A stretch of DNA of 12,513 bases, taken from contig DASQPA010000410.1 of NCBI GenBank assembly GCA_035644215.1, positions 1-12,513 on the forward strand, given 5' to 3'. The notes under the pieces were generated by a model. It was not told the DNA's origin and ran no database searches. It was given only the letters and a program-made list of their open reading frames with translations. The DNA comes from DASQPA01 sp035644215 (GTDB taxonomy: Bacteria > Acidobacteriota > Thermoanaerobaculia > Multivoradales > UBA5704). Positions 1 through 7,440 of this stretch are shown here, one piece after another; the first letter of the stretch is position 1, and each line of letters begins with the position of its first letter. A program made the translations under genes and the position numbers.

Positions 1-509
1 TAGGCCAGACCCGCACAGCCGCCGAGCAGGCTCGAGAACTGGCCGGTCAGAGCGGTCTGCAGGTGGGTGATGAAGGTCGAGGGCAGCGTGCCGGTCGGCA
101 GCTGGCCGGAGCAGCTCGCGAAGTTGATGTCCTGCGAGAACTTCCCCTTCGGGCTGATGGTGTCGTTGGGGTCCTGTCCGGCCGAGGCGGTCTGCGGCAG
201 GTTGCCGCGGACGAAGATGTCGGCCAGGTTGATCGACTGGACGTCATACCCGGTGAGGTAGACGTTGAAGTCGAGGACCGGGACCGACAGGTCGGACCAC
301 ACCACGACGTGAGCAAGGATGGCGGTCGCCGAGGCGTTGTTGATCGAGAACAGGGTGGTGACCCCGGTCGGGTTCGCCAGGTCGACCTCGAAATAGGGGA
401 GCAGAAGCGTCGCCCCCGGGACGTCATCCACGGTGCAGATGACGGCGCTCGCTTGGCCGGCCAGCGTCAGCAGGCAGGCTAGAGCAAGCAGGAATGCAGC
501 TCTCTTCAT
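1..509 (-). CDS. Secreted protein of unknown function, paralogue copy 1 (3' end cut by window edge)
   Basis: The gene starts at ATG 509 on the minus strand and runs off the left edge, giving 169 codons. AAAGGAGT lies upstream at good spacing and supports this start. The protein opens with a Sec signal peptide (MKRAAFLLALACLLTLAGQASA, probable cleavage after ASA). The mature part has VICTVDDVPGATLLLPYFEV, then FSINNASATAILAHVVVWSD, LTGYDVQ and QDPNDTISPKGKFSQD, all closely shared with the two complete genes to the right. It differs from them by small changes, for example DLANPTG where they have DLDS(S/G)GWG. Three cysteines seen here (ICT, ASCSG, GGCAG) match conserved cysteines of the paralogues. 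No lipobox is present, because the residue before the first Cys is Ile. Function is unknown. It is clearly the third member of a tandem family; the C-terminal half lies outside the window. Confidence 0.88.
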   Translation of the reverse strand, partial: MKRAAFLLALACLLTLAGQASAVICTVDDVPGATLLLPYFEVDLANPTGVTTLFSINNASATAILAHVVVWSDLSVPVLDFNVYLTGYDVQSINLADIFVRGNLPQTASAGQDPNDTISPKGKFSQDINFASCSGQLPTGTLPSTFITHLQTALTGQFSSLLGGCAGLA

Positions 510-625
510 GGTGACTCCTTTGTAGGTTGTCGACCAGTCCTGATCGACGTGGCCGTTCATTCACATCGGTCCCGACCCATTCGTCCGAAGGCCGGAGTCT
601 TGAGTATCGAAGTAAAACGGGCGGC

Positions 626-654
626 ATCATAGAGCGAATCGCTCGGCAGAGCAA
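626..654 (-). promoter_or_regulatory. Putative sigma70-type promoter of paralogue copy 1
   Basis: On the minus strand, TTGCTC (649-654) is followed after exactly 17 bp by TATGAT (626-631), which matches five of six positions of the -10 consensus. The start codon is about 117 bases downstream. The spacer holds the dyad GAGCG-AAT-CGCTC (632-644), which could be an operator. This rests on consensus matching only. Confidence 0.45.
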
Positions 655-738
655 GAGCCGCCTCCGTCGTACGACCTACAGTGTGGCCGAAGATTATCAG
701 CCTCTCGACAGAGAAGCAATAGCAGGACTTACGGCTTC

Positions 739-771
739 CCGGCGGCCCGGCTCTCCCGCCCCTGCCGCCGG
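739..771 (-). terminator. GC-rich hairpin downstream of paralogue copy 2, possible terminator
   Basis: A perfect 8-bp inverted repeat, CCGGCGGC (739-746) and GCCGCCGG (764-771), has a 17-base loop and lies about 65 bases beyond the stop of copy 2. No T-run follows on the minus strand, so intrinsic termination is doubtful. Confidence 0.35.
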
Positions 772-836
772 ACCTCCGCCCTCCTCCTGCCGTCACCTCC
801 CCGTTACCCCACGGCCGCATCGCGCCTCTCCCCTTC

Positions 837-2129
837 TCAGCGCGGGAAGGTATGGCTCGCCTGGCAGGCGCTGTCGAGCTGGATGGCGTCGAAGCCGACG
901 CTGAACCGCCCGTTCGCCATCATCATGGTGCTCACCCAGGCCTGGGCCGCCGCCGGGTCCTCGGGCGGCACGCTCCCCGCCGGGGCCACCGCGGTGTTGA
1001 GGTCCAGGTAGAGCCAGCCGAAGGAGTAGGGCACCGGGAAGGCCGCCCCCCCCACGGTCACCCGCTGGGCCTCGGCGGGAACCGGGATGATCCCCTGCTG
1101 CGGCGGCTGCGGCGAGACCGGGAAGGACTGCGGGACCTGCGGATGCTCCTGCTCGTCGAAGATGACGATCGCCTCCTGCCCCAGGGGGTACCAGGCGGGG
1201 AGGGTGCCGCACTTGAAGGCGCCCTGGCTGACCTTGGAGTCGCGCCAGACCGCGAGGTCGGTGCCGCCGGTGAACGGCCCGCCGTTGACGAAGCGGGTGG
1301 CGAACTGGGTGGCGAGCGGCTCGCGGTTGTCGGCCGCGGTGAAACCCACGTAGCGGCCGTAGAAGGTGTACTGGCCGGCGACGCTGGTCTCCGGGTTGGT
1401 GGCCGAGGCCTCGACGTGCACCAGCGGATTGCCCGAGGCAAAGTTCAGCAATTCCTTGATGTAGAAGTAGTCTCCCCAGAGGACGTTCTGGTCCGTGGCG
1501 TCGCCGCCCCCGCCGTTCGCGAAGTAGCCCAGGTCGCCGGGGAAGCGCAGGGTGCAGTTCGAGACCGCGTCGACGGTCACGTAGCCGCGCGCCGTGCGGT
1601 CGCCGTGGTCGAGACCGGCGCACCCGCCCAGGAGGTTCGAGAACTGGCCGGTCAGGGCGGCCTGGAGGTGGGCGGTGAAGGTCGCCGGCAGCTGCGGGAT
1701 CGGCAGGTTCCCCTGGCAGCTGGCGAAGTTGATGTCCTGGGAGAACGTCCCCTTCGGGCTGATGGTGTCGTTCGGGTCCTGCCCGGCCGAGGCGGTCTGC
1801 GGCAGGTTGCCGTTGACGATGATGTCGTACAGGCTCACCGTCTGCACGTCGTAGCCGGTCAGGTAGACGTTGAAGTCGAGCACCGGCACCGAGAGATCGG
1901 ACCAGATGACGACGTGTGCCAAGACCGCCGAGGCCGAGGCGTTGTTGATCGAGAACAGCGTCTTCGAGCCCCAGCCGCTGCTGTCCAGATCGACCTCGAA
2001 GTAGGGCAGCAGCAGCGTCGCCGCCGGTACCTGGTCGATGGTGCAGATGGAAGCGACCGCGGGGCGCAGCGGGACGATGGGCAGCAGGAGCAGGAGCGCG
2101 AACAACGGGGACCGGACGACTCTCCTCAT
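837..2129 (-). CDS. Secreted protein of unknown function, paralogue copy 2
   Basis: This encodes 430 residues, starting at ATG 2129 behind a purine-rich GAGGGAGGG box with a fairly long spacer. A signal peptide (basic MRRVVR, hydrophobic core to about residue 25, AVAS) leads into SICTIDQVPAATLLLPYFEV. Conserved family blocks follow: FSINNASASAVLAHVVIWSD, YLTGYDVQ, QDPNDTISPKG, GGCAGLDHGDR, FYGRYVGFTAADNREPLAT, WRDSKVSQGAFKCG and the C-terminal DAIQLDSACQASHTFPR. Six cysteines in the mature part are shared with copy 3, suggesting disulfides in an exported protein. There are no membrane segments after the signal peptide and no recognised catalytic motif. The lack of a lipobox argues for a soluble periplasmic or secreted protein. 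The DNA is very close to copy 3: a 60-bp stretch at 1381-1440 differs from 2839-2898 at three positions, which points to recent duplication or gene conversion. I do not recognise a function. Confidence 0.9.
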   Translation of the reverse strand: MRRVVRSPLFALLLLLPIVPLRPAVASICTIDQVPAATLLLPYFEVDLDSSGWGSKTLFSINNASASAVLAHVVIWSDLSVPVLDFNVYLTGYDVQTVSLYDIIVNGNLPQTASAGQDPNDTISPKGTFSQDINFASCQGNLPIPQLPATFTAHLQAALTGQFSNLLGGCAGLDHGDRTARGYVTVDAVSNCTLRFPGDLGYFANGGGGDATDQNVLWGDYFYIKELLNFASGNPLVHVEASATNPETSVAGQYTFYGRYVGFTAADNREPLATQFATRFVNGGPFTGGTDLAVWRDSKVSQGAFKCGTLPAWYPLGQEAIVIFDEQEHPQVPQSFPVSPQPPQQGIIPVPAEAQRVTVGGAAFPVPYSFGWLYLDLNTAVAPAGSVPPEDPAAAQAWVSTMMMANGRFSVGFDAIQLDSACQASHTFPR

Positions 2130-2177
2130 CGAAGAAACCCTCCCTCGTACAGTCTGTTACGGTTGCGGCGTGCGGGA

Positions 2178-2196
2178 ACCTGGGGCGAGCCCAGGT
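2178..2196 (-). promoter_or_regulatory. Hairpin in the 5' leader of paralogue copy 2
   Basis: A perfect 7-bp inverted repeat, ACCTGGG (2178-2184) and CCCAGGT (2190-2196), has a GCGAG loop. It lies between the likely -10 element and the ribosome binding site of copy 2. Copy 3 has a different hairpin at a comparable place. Leader stability or regulation is possible but unproven. Confidence 0.35.
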
Positions 2197-2210
2197 GTTT
2201 CGCCGCGCTG

Positions 2211-2216
2211 AGTATA
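2211..2216 (-). promoter_or_regulatory. Possible -10 element of paralogue copy 2
   Basis: TATACT on the minus strand matches five of six -10 positions. Its distance to the ATG is nearly the same as that of the perfect TATAAT upstream of copy 3 (82 against 81 bases). No good -35 hexamer is seen 16-18 bp upstream, so the call is weak. Confidence 0.3.
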
Positions 2217-2243
2217 TGCGAAGAACAGAGTCCGGCGGAGGGG

Positions 2244-2274
2244 AAAAAGGCGGCGCCGGCAGGAACCGGCGCCG
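2244..2274 (-). terminator. Intrinsic terminator of paralogue copy 3
   Basis: On the minus strand, a perfect 9-bp stem (CGGCGCCGG 2251-2259 with CCGGCGCCG 2266-2274, six-base loop) is followed two bases later by TTTTT (2244-2248 read on that strand). It begins about 20 bases after the stop of copy 3. This is a textbook Rho-independent terminator and separates copy 3 from copy 2. Confidence 0.85.
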
Positions 2275-2294
2275 GTTGGGGGGAACGTCTACGA

Positions 2295-3575
2295 CTAGCG
2301 CGGGAACGCATGGTTCGCTCGGCAGGCGCTGTCGAGCTGGATGGCGTCGAAACCGACGCTGTAGCGCCCCGCCGCCTGCATCAGGGTACTCATCCAGGCC
2401 TGGGCCGCCACCGGGTCCTCCGGCGGGACGTTGCCGGCGGCGGTGACCGCGGTGTTGAGGTCGAAATAGAACCAGCCGAAGTTGTACGGCACCGGCAGCG
2501 CGGGCCCGCCCACGTGCGTGCGCTGGGCCTCGGCCGGGAAGGGGATGATGCCGGGGCCATGGGGCTGCGGCGAAACCGGGAAGACCTGGGCGATGATGTT
2601 GTGCTCCTGTTCGTCGAAGAACACCACCGCCTCCTGTCCCAGCGGGTACCACGCCGGGAGGGTGCCGCACTTGAAGGCCCCCTGGCTGACCTTCGAATCG
2701 CGCCAGACGACCAAGTCGGTGCCGCCGCTGAAGGGGCCGCCGTTGGTGAAGCGGGTGGCGAATTCGGTGGCGAGCGGCTCGCGGTTGTCGGCTGCCGTCC
2801 AGCCCACGTAGCGGCCGTAGAAGGTGTACTGCCCGGCGACGCTGGTCTCCGGGTTGGTGGCCGAGGCCTCGACGTGAACCAGCGGGTTGCCCGAGGCGTA
2901 ATTCAACACCTCCTTGACGTAGAAGGCGTCCCCCCAGAGGACGTTCTGGTTGGTCGCGTCGCCGCTCCCGCCGCTCGCGAAGTAGCCCAAGTCGCCCGGG
3001 AAGCGCAGGGTACAGTTCGAGACCGTGTCGACGGTCACGTAGCCCCTCGCCAGGCGGTCGCCGTAGTCGAGCCCCGCGCACCCCCCGAGCAGGTTCGAGA
3101 ACTGGCCGGTCAGGGCGGCCTGGAGGTGCGAGGTGAAGGTCGCCGGCAGCTGCGGGATCGGCAGGTTCCCCTGGCAGCTGGCGAAGTTGACGTCCTGGGA
3201 GAACTTCCCCTTCGGGCTGATGGTATCGGCCGGGTCCTGCCCGGCCGAGGCGGTCTGCGGCAGGTTGCCGTTGACGATGATGTCGTACAGGTTGACCGTC
3301 TGCACGTCGTAGCCGGTCAGGTAGATGTTGAAGTCGAGCACCGGCACCGAGAGGTCGGACCAGATCACGACGTGGGCGAGCACCGCCGAGGCCGATGCGT
3401 TGTTGATCGAGAACAGCGTCTTTGCGCCCCAGCCGCCGCTGTCCAGATCGACCTCGAAGTAGGGCAGGAGCAGGGTCGCCGCCGGTACGGCGTCCACGGT
3501 GCAGATGGCAGCCGCGGCGGGGAGGGCCGCGGTCAACAACAGAACCGAGAGCAGGGAAACGACGACTCGCTTCAT
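2295..3575 (-). CDS. Secreted protein of unknown function, paralogue copy 3
   Basis: This encodes 426 residues. The frame stays open to an ATG at 3629, but I choose ATG 3575. It directly starts a signal peptide (MKRVVVSLLSVLLL...PAAAA, cleavage near residue 23) and has GGAGGGAG upstream, whereas the longer form would bury the signal peptide. The mature protein has six cysteines (about residues 25, 134, 166, 188, 303 and 418), all conserved in copy 2. Shared blocks include ATLLLPYFEVDL (33-44), FSINNASASAVLAHVVIWSD, DTISPKGKFSQD and the C-terminal DAIQLDSACRANHAFPR. It has its own promoter (3656-3683) and intrinsic terminator (2244-2274), so it is a single-gene transcription unit. Function is unknown; a secreted or periplasmic structural or binding protein is possible, but nothing in the sequence decides this. 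Confidence 0.9.
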   Translation of the reverse strand: MKRVVVSLLSVLLLTAALPAAAAICTVDAVPAATLLLPYFEVDLDSGGWGAKTLFSINNASASAVLAHVVIWSDLSVPVLDFNIYLTGYDVQTVNLYDIIVNGNLPQTASAGQDPADTISPKGKFSQDVNFASCQGNLPIPQLPATFTSHLQAALTGQFSNLLGGCAGLDYGDRLARGYVTVDTVSNCTLRFPGDLGYFASGGSGDATNQNVLWGDAFYVKEVLNYASGNPLVHVEASATNPETSVAGQYTFYGRYVGWTAADNREPLATEFATRFTNGGPFSGGTDLVVWRDSKVSQGAFKCGTLPAWYPLGQEAVVFFDEQEHNIIAQVFPVSPQPHGPGIIPFPAEAQRTHVGGPALPVPYNFGWFYFDLNTAVTAAGNVPPEDPVAAQAWMSTLMQAAGRYSVGFDAIQLDSACRANHAFPR

Positions 3576-3621
3576 GACACACTCCCTCCGTCCAGCGTCG
3601 GTCAAGCCTACGCAGCTGAGT

Positions 3622-3636
3622 ACCGGCACGGCCGGT
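3622..3636 (-). promoter_or_regulatory. Hairpin in the 5' leader of paralogue copy 3
   Basis: ACCGGC (3622-3627) and GCCGGT (3631-3636) form a perfect 6-bp stem with a three-base loop. The hairpin lies between the TATAAT box and the ribosome binding site. It may affect mRNA stability or translation; function is not shown. Confidence 0.35.
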
Positions 3637-3655
3637 CTACCTTGGAAGCGACGCC

Positions 3656-3683
3656 ATTATATCCTGTTATGCCATAAACGCAA
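3656..3683 (-). promoter_or_regulatory. Sigma70-type promoter of paralogue copy 3 with internal palindrome
   Basis: On the minus strand, TTGCGT (3678-3683) is followed after 16 bp by a perfect TATAAT (3656-3661). The start codon lies about 80 bases downstream. The spacer contains the 11-bp perfect dyad TTATG-G-CATAA (3667-3677), well placed to be an operator where a dimeric regulator would block RNA polymerase. Confidence 0.65.
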
Positions 3684-3703
3684 GGGGGTACTTGGAGAGA
3701 AGA

Positions 3704-3740
3704 GGAGGCAGGCACCCTCCGTGGGGTGGCGCCTGCCTCC
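3704..3740 (-). terminator. Terminator hairpin of the outer-membrane protein gene
   Basis: A perfect 10-bp inverted repeat, GGAGGCAGGC (3704-3713) and GCCTGCCTCC (3731-3740), has inner pairing of ACCC (3714-3717) with GGGT (3724-3727). It starts 10 bases after the stop at 3751 on the minus strand. The tract after the stem (TCTTCTCTCC) is pyrimidine-rich but not a pure T-run, so termination may be partial. Confidence 0.7.
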
Positions 3741-3750
3741 CTGGGGAGAG

Positions 3751-4296
3751 TTAGAACTTCCAGACCACGCCGGCGTTGGCGCCCAAGCCGGAGAGGTCGA
3801 GGTGGGCGCGGTCGACGATGTGGATGTCGTCGGTGGTCAGGTTCTTGACCGTCCCCCGCACGTCATGCCAGATCGCCTCGACGTTGATCCCCACCTTCGA
3901 AGCAGTGTTGAAGGTCAGGCCGCCGACCCCGTACCAACCCACCTCGTCCTGGGTCGAGCCCTGGTTGGTGCTGAGCAGGTAGTAGGCGGCGCCGGCGCCC
4001 AGGTAGGGGGTGACCGAGGTGTCGTGGGTGAGGTCGAACTTGAGACCGACGCCCAAGGGGGCGGCGTGGATTTTGAAATCGTTGCGGTCGGGGACCCGCT
4101 TGGTCGTCACGTCGTTGAAATAAGTGCCGCGGAGCTCCAGGATGCCCCAGCCGACCTTGGCACCGCCGCCATAGCCGGAATTGGCGTCCTTGGTGTTCCA
4201 GTACGACCCGTACACTCCGAACTCTCCCGCCCAGGCGGGGATCGACAGCATCCCGGCGGCGACGAGGGACAACATTACCTTTCGCTGCATGTTCAT
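3751..4296 (-). CDS. Small outer-membrane beta-barrel protein (OmpW/OmpX-like)
   Basis: This encodes 181 residues. ATG 4296 is preceded by GGAGGTTCTCCC at good spacing; a second ATG two codons later is less well placed. The signal peptide covers residues 1-23 (MNMQRK, hydrophobic core, PAWA) and mature GEFGVYGSYW begins at 24. The rest alternates polar and aromatic/aliphatic residues in about eight short strands, for example AKVGWGILELRGTYF, LGVGLKFDLT, TPYLGAGAAYYLL, GWYGVGGLTFN and VGINVEAIWHDV. It ends in GANAGVVWKF, a C-terminal Phe of the type recognised by the Bam complex. Size and pattern fit the eight-stranded outer-membrane beta-barrel families. Ligand or transport role is unknown. 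It is a single-gene unit with its own hairpin terminator. Confidence 0.85.
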   Translation of the reverse strand: MNMQRKVMLSLVAAGMLSIPAWAGEFGVYGSYWNTKDANSGYGGGAKVGWGILELRGTYFNDVTTKRVPDRNDFKIHAAPLGVGLKFDLTHDTSVTPYLGAGAAYYLLSTNQGSTQDEVGWYGVGGLTFNTASKVGINVEAIWHDVRGTVKNLTTDDIHIVDRAHLDLSGLGANAGVVWKF

Positions 4297-4356
4297 GGGA
4301 GAACCTCCGTTTCTTGCTACGTCTCACCACCACCGGAGGGAGACGCGATCCGTTGG

Positions 4357-4387
4357 GCGGCGGGAAGGGAGCTCCCTCGGGCGCCGC
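4357..4387. repeat. Nested palindrome upstream of the outer-membrane protein gene
   Basis: The perfect 12-bp palindrome AGGGAGCTCCCT (4366-4377) sits inside outer arms GCGGCG (4357-4362) and CGCCGC (4382-4387). It lies 61-91 bases upstream of the beta-barrel start codon. It could be an operator or a leader hairpin. No clear -10 or -35 elements were found around it. Confidence 0.4.
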
Positions 4388-4480
4388 TACCAGGTGTTGC
4401 GCGGGTTGCCCATGTGGCGTCCGCGCATCCATCGCTCGCGGAGATTCAATGCAACGCCCGTTCCAGTTGGGGTCCCAAGC

Positions 4481-4576
4481 GGGAACACGGACGAACAGAG
4501 ACCGACACAGACGGACACGGACGAGCTCCCGGCTCTCGTGTTCGTCCGTGCTCCGTCCGTGCTCGTCCGTGTTCCC
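4481..4576. repeat. Inverted repeat made of degenerate 10-bp units, downstream of typA
   Basis: The outer arms are a perfect 14-bp match: GGGAACACGGACGA (4481-4494) and TCGTCCGTGTTCCC (4563-4576). The left half is about four tandem 10-bp units of the type ACACGGACGA; the right half holds about three units in the opposite orientation, around a GC-rich centre near 4525-4535. A further internal arm pair is CACGGACGA (4516-4524) with TCGTCCGTG (4542-4550). It starts 9 bases past the typA stop. It may act as a transcription end or mRNA-stabilising stem, or it may be a mobile palindromic repeat; no T-run follows. Confidence 0.75.
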
Positions 4577-4585
4577 CCCGGCGCG

Positions 4586-6394
<1,809 letters not shown>

Positions 6395-6431
6395 AGTACT
6401 GTCCTCTTTGGAGAGTGGGGGAGGCGATACT

Positions 6432-6448
6432 CCGCCGCGATGCGGCGG
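6432..6448 (-). promoter_or_regulatory. Hairpin in the typA leader
   Basis: CCGCCGC (6432-6438), GAT and GCGGCGG (6442-6448) form a perfect 7-bp dyad, 38-54 bases upstream of the typA start. It could fold in the 5' leader of the mRNA. Its regulatory role is unproven. Confidence 0.35.
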
Positions 6449-6488
6449 GCGCGAGAGGATAGCACAGTTGGGGGGGACGGTGAGGTGG

Positions 6489-6494
6489 TAGAAT
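6489..6494 (+). promoter_or_regulatory. Probable extended -10 of the toxin-antitoxin pair
   Basis: TAGAAT (6489-6494) matches five of six -10 positions and is preceded by TGG, giving an extended -10 (TGn). A poor -35 (TTGGGG) lies 15 bp upstream. The antitoxin ATG is about 38 bases downstream. Confidence 0.4.
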
Positions 6495-6531
6495 GAATGC
6501 GGCACGTGAACAACGTGTACCGAGGTGCCCG

Positions 6532-6777
6532 ATGCAGCGGAACATTACTTTGACGATGGACGAGGACCTCATCTCCAAGGCGCGAATCTTGGCAGCGCGC
6601 CGGAATCGCTCCATCTCCGCACTGCTGCGCGATGAGCTGTCTCGTCTCGTCGCCGAAGCCGAGGCGTACGAGACGGCCAAGCGAGCCGCTCTCCACCGCC
6701 TCGAGCGTGGTACCTCTCTGGGCGGCGGCCCTCTCCCCTCCAGGTCCGAGCTCCACGAGCGTGCCCGCCTTCGTTGA
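6532..6777 (+). CDS. vapB: VapB-type antitoxin with ribbon-helix-helix N-terminus
   Basis: This encodes 81 residues. I choose ATG 6532 over an in-frame ATG at 6493 because GAGG lies six bases upstream and because MQRNITLTMDEDLISKAR is the usual opening of this antitoxin family. The strand NITLTMDEDL (4-13) and two helices (about 14-40, ISKARILAARRNRSISALLR) form a ribbon-helix-helix DNA-binding unit. The charged C-terminal part would bind and cover the toxin. Its end overlaps the toxin start by 17 bases. Such antitoxins normally repress their own promoter together with the toxin. The antitoxin role is inferred from sequence pattern and from the PIN-domain neighbour. Confidence 0.82.
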   Translation: MQRNITLTMDEDLISKARILAARRNRSISALLRDELSRLVAEAEAYETAKRAALHRLERGTSLGGGPLPSRSELHERARLR

Positions 6778-7195
6778 CGCCAACATCCTGGTCTACGCCG
6801 AGGACCGCGACGCGGGCAGCAAGCACACCGTGGCCGGGGATCTGGTGGCGGACTTGTGGCGCTCTGGCGAGGGGGTGCTGAGCGTTCAGGTCCTCCAGGA
6901 ATTCTTTGTCGTCGTGACTCGCAAGATGCCTCGGCCGCTCGGTCCCGACGAGGCCCTGGTCATCGTCGAGCAGTACCTCACCTGGAAAGTCGTCGAGAAC
7001 ACCGGCGACCTCCTGCGGGCGGGCATCCGCCTCGCCTCGACTCTCAAGATCTCGTTCTGGGATGCGTTGGTCGTAGAGGCCGCCCGCAGGGCGCGCTGCG
7101 AGCTCCTATGGACCGAAGATCTGAATCACGGTCAGCGAATCGGAGATCTCACGATCGTCAACCCCTTCCTTTCGGAACCGCCCACCGCCGACTGA
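6761..7195 (+). CDS. vapC: VapC-type PIN-domain ribonuclease toxin
   Basis: This encodes 144 residues from GTG 6761, overlapping the antitoxin by 17 bases. An in-frame ATG at 6632 exists, but the extra 43 residues look like out-of-frame antitoxin sequence, while PAFVDANILVYA is the standard PIN start. The acidic metal-binding residues expected for a PIN nuclease are present: Asp6 (FVDANIL), Glu47 (LQEFF), Asp101 (FWDALVVEAA) and Asp120 (TEDL). The family cleaves RNA, often tRNA or rRNA, with Mg2+; the target here is unknown. No strong ribosome binding site precedes the GTG, which suggests translation coupled to the antitoxin, as is common in these pairs. All catalytic residues are intact, so the toxin is probably active. 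Confidence 0.88.
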   Translation: MPAFVDANILVYAEDRDAGSKHTVAGDLVADLWRSGEGVLSVQVLQEFFVVVTRKMPRPLGPDEALVIVEQYLTWKVVENTGDLLRAGIRLASTLKISFWDALVVEAARRARCELLWTEDLNHGQRIGDLTIVNPFLSEPPTAD

Positions 7196-7440
7196 GAGCG
7201 CTCGGAGATCTCTTGCGCGCTGCCTTCCTTGGACAAGGCCCGCCGACTCAAACGCCGTTGGACCAGGAGGGAACCGAGCACAAGGACAACGATCGCAATG
7301 ACATGCCCGGCGCCCCAACTCCCAGCAGGCAGTAGGCAGAATGCTGATCCTCCCTCCTAGATACGCCGAGAGGGCACGATAGTTACAGCCGCTTGGCGGC
7401 CGTACAATATCCGCACCCCCTCGTTCGTCTACAACCGTAG
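7196..7440. other. Intergenic region between the toxin gene and the sigma factor
   Basis: These 245 bases hold no plus-strand gene I can support. The minus strand has an open frame (7356 down to 7132) containing a convincing membrane-like stretch (HVIAIVVLVLGSLLV then RR) but no ATG, GTG or TTG before it. The right end carries the likely promoter of the sigma-factor gene. Confidence 0.5.
7388..7408 (+). promoter_or_regulatory. Possible promoter of the sigma-factor operon
   Basis: TACAAT (7403-7408) matches five of six -10 positions and lies 32 bases before the ATG. A perfect dyad GCCGC-TTG-GCGGC (7388-7400) sits immediately upstream, where the spacer would be. No sigma70 -35 and no ECF-type GAAC element is seen, so a repressor or activator may act at the dyad. 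Confidence 0.35.

Larger units (their letters stand above)
510..836. other. Intergenic region, 327 bp, between paralogue copies 1 and 2
   Basis: No convincing gene is seen here. Reading on the minus strand, it holds a GC-rich hairpin after copy 2 (739-771), then a promoter-like element (626-654), a leader of about 110 bases and the ribosome binding site of copy 1. A 13-bp dyad GAGCG-AAT-CGCTC (632-644) lies inside the promoter spacer. Open frames across the region have no ribosome binding site or family resemblance. Confidence 0.6.

Noticed and set aside
688..718. Second promoter candidate for paralogue copy 1 (TTGCTT and GATAAT on the minus strand)
   Set aside because: The spacing is only 15 bp and it is farther from the gene than the better 17-bp pair at 626-654.
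3576..3629. Longer form of paralogue copy 3 from ATG 3629
   Set aside because: It would place 18 non-hydrophobic residues before the signal peptide; ATG 3575 has GGAGGGAG upstream.
793..3677. Very long open frames on both strands (over 900 codons each) spanning paralogue copies 2 and 3
   Set aside because: They are frame shadows caused by high GC. They cross the terminator and promoter between the copies, and their translations are Arg/Gly/Ala-rich without domains. The minus-strand reading with signal peptides, ribosome binding sites and mutual homology explains the region.
6395..6505. N-terminal extension of TypA to an ATG at 6505
   Set aside because: The extra 37 codons lack family similarity and the ATG has no better ribosome binding site; GTG 6394 gives the usual length.
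6632..6760. Longer form of the toxin from ATG 6632
   Set aside because: The added residues are out-of-frame antitoxin sequence (Ser/Pro/Arg-rich), and PIN proteins begin at the FVDAN strand.
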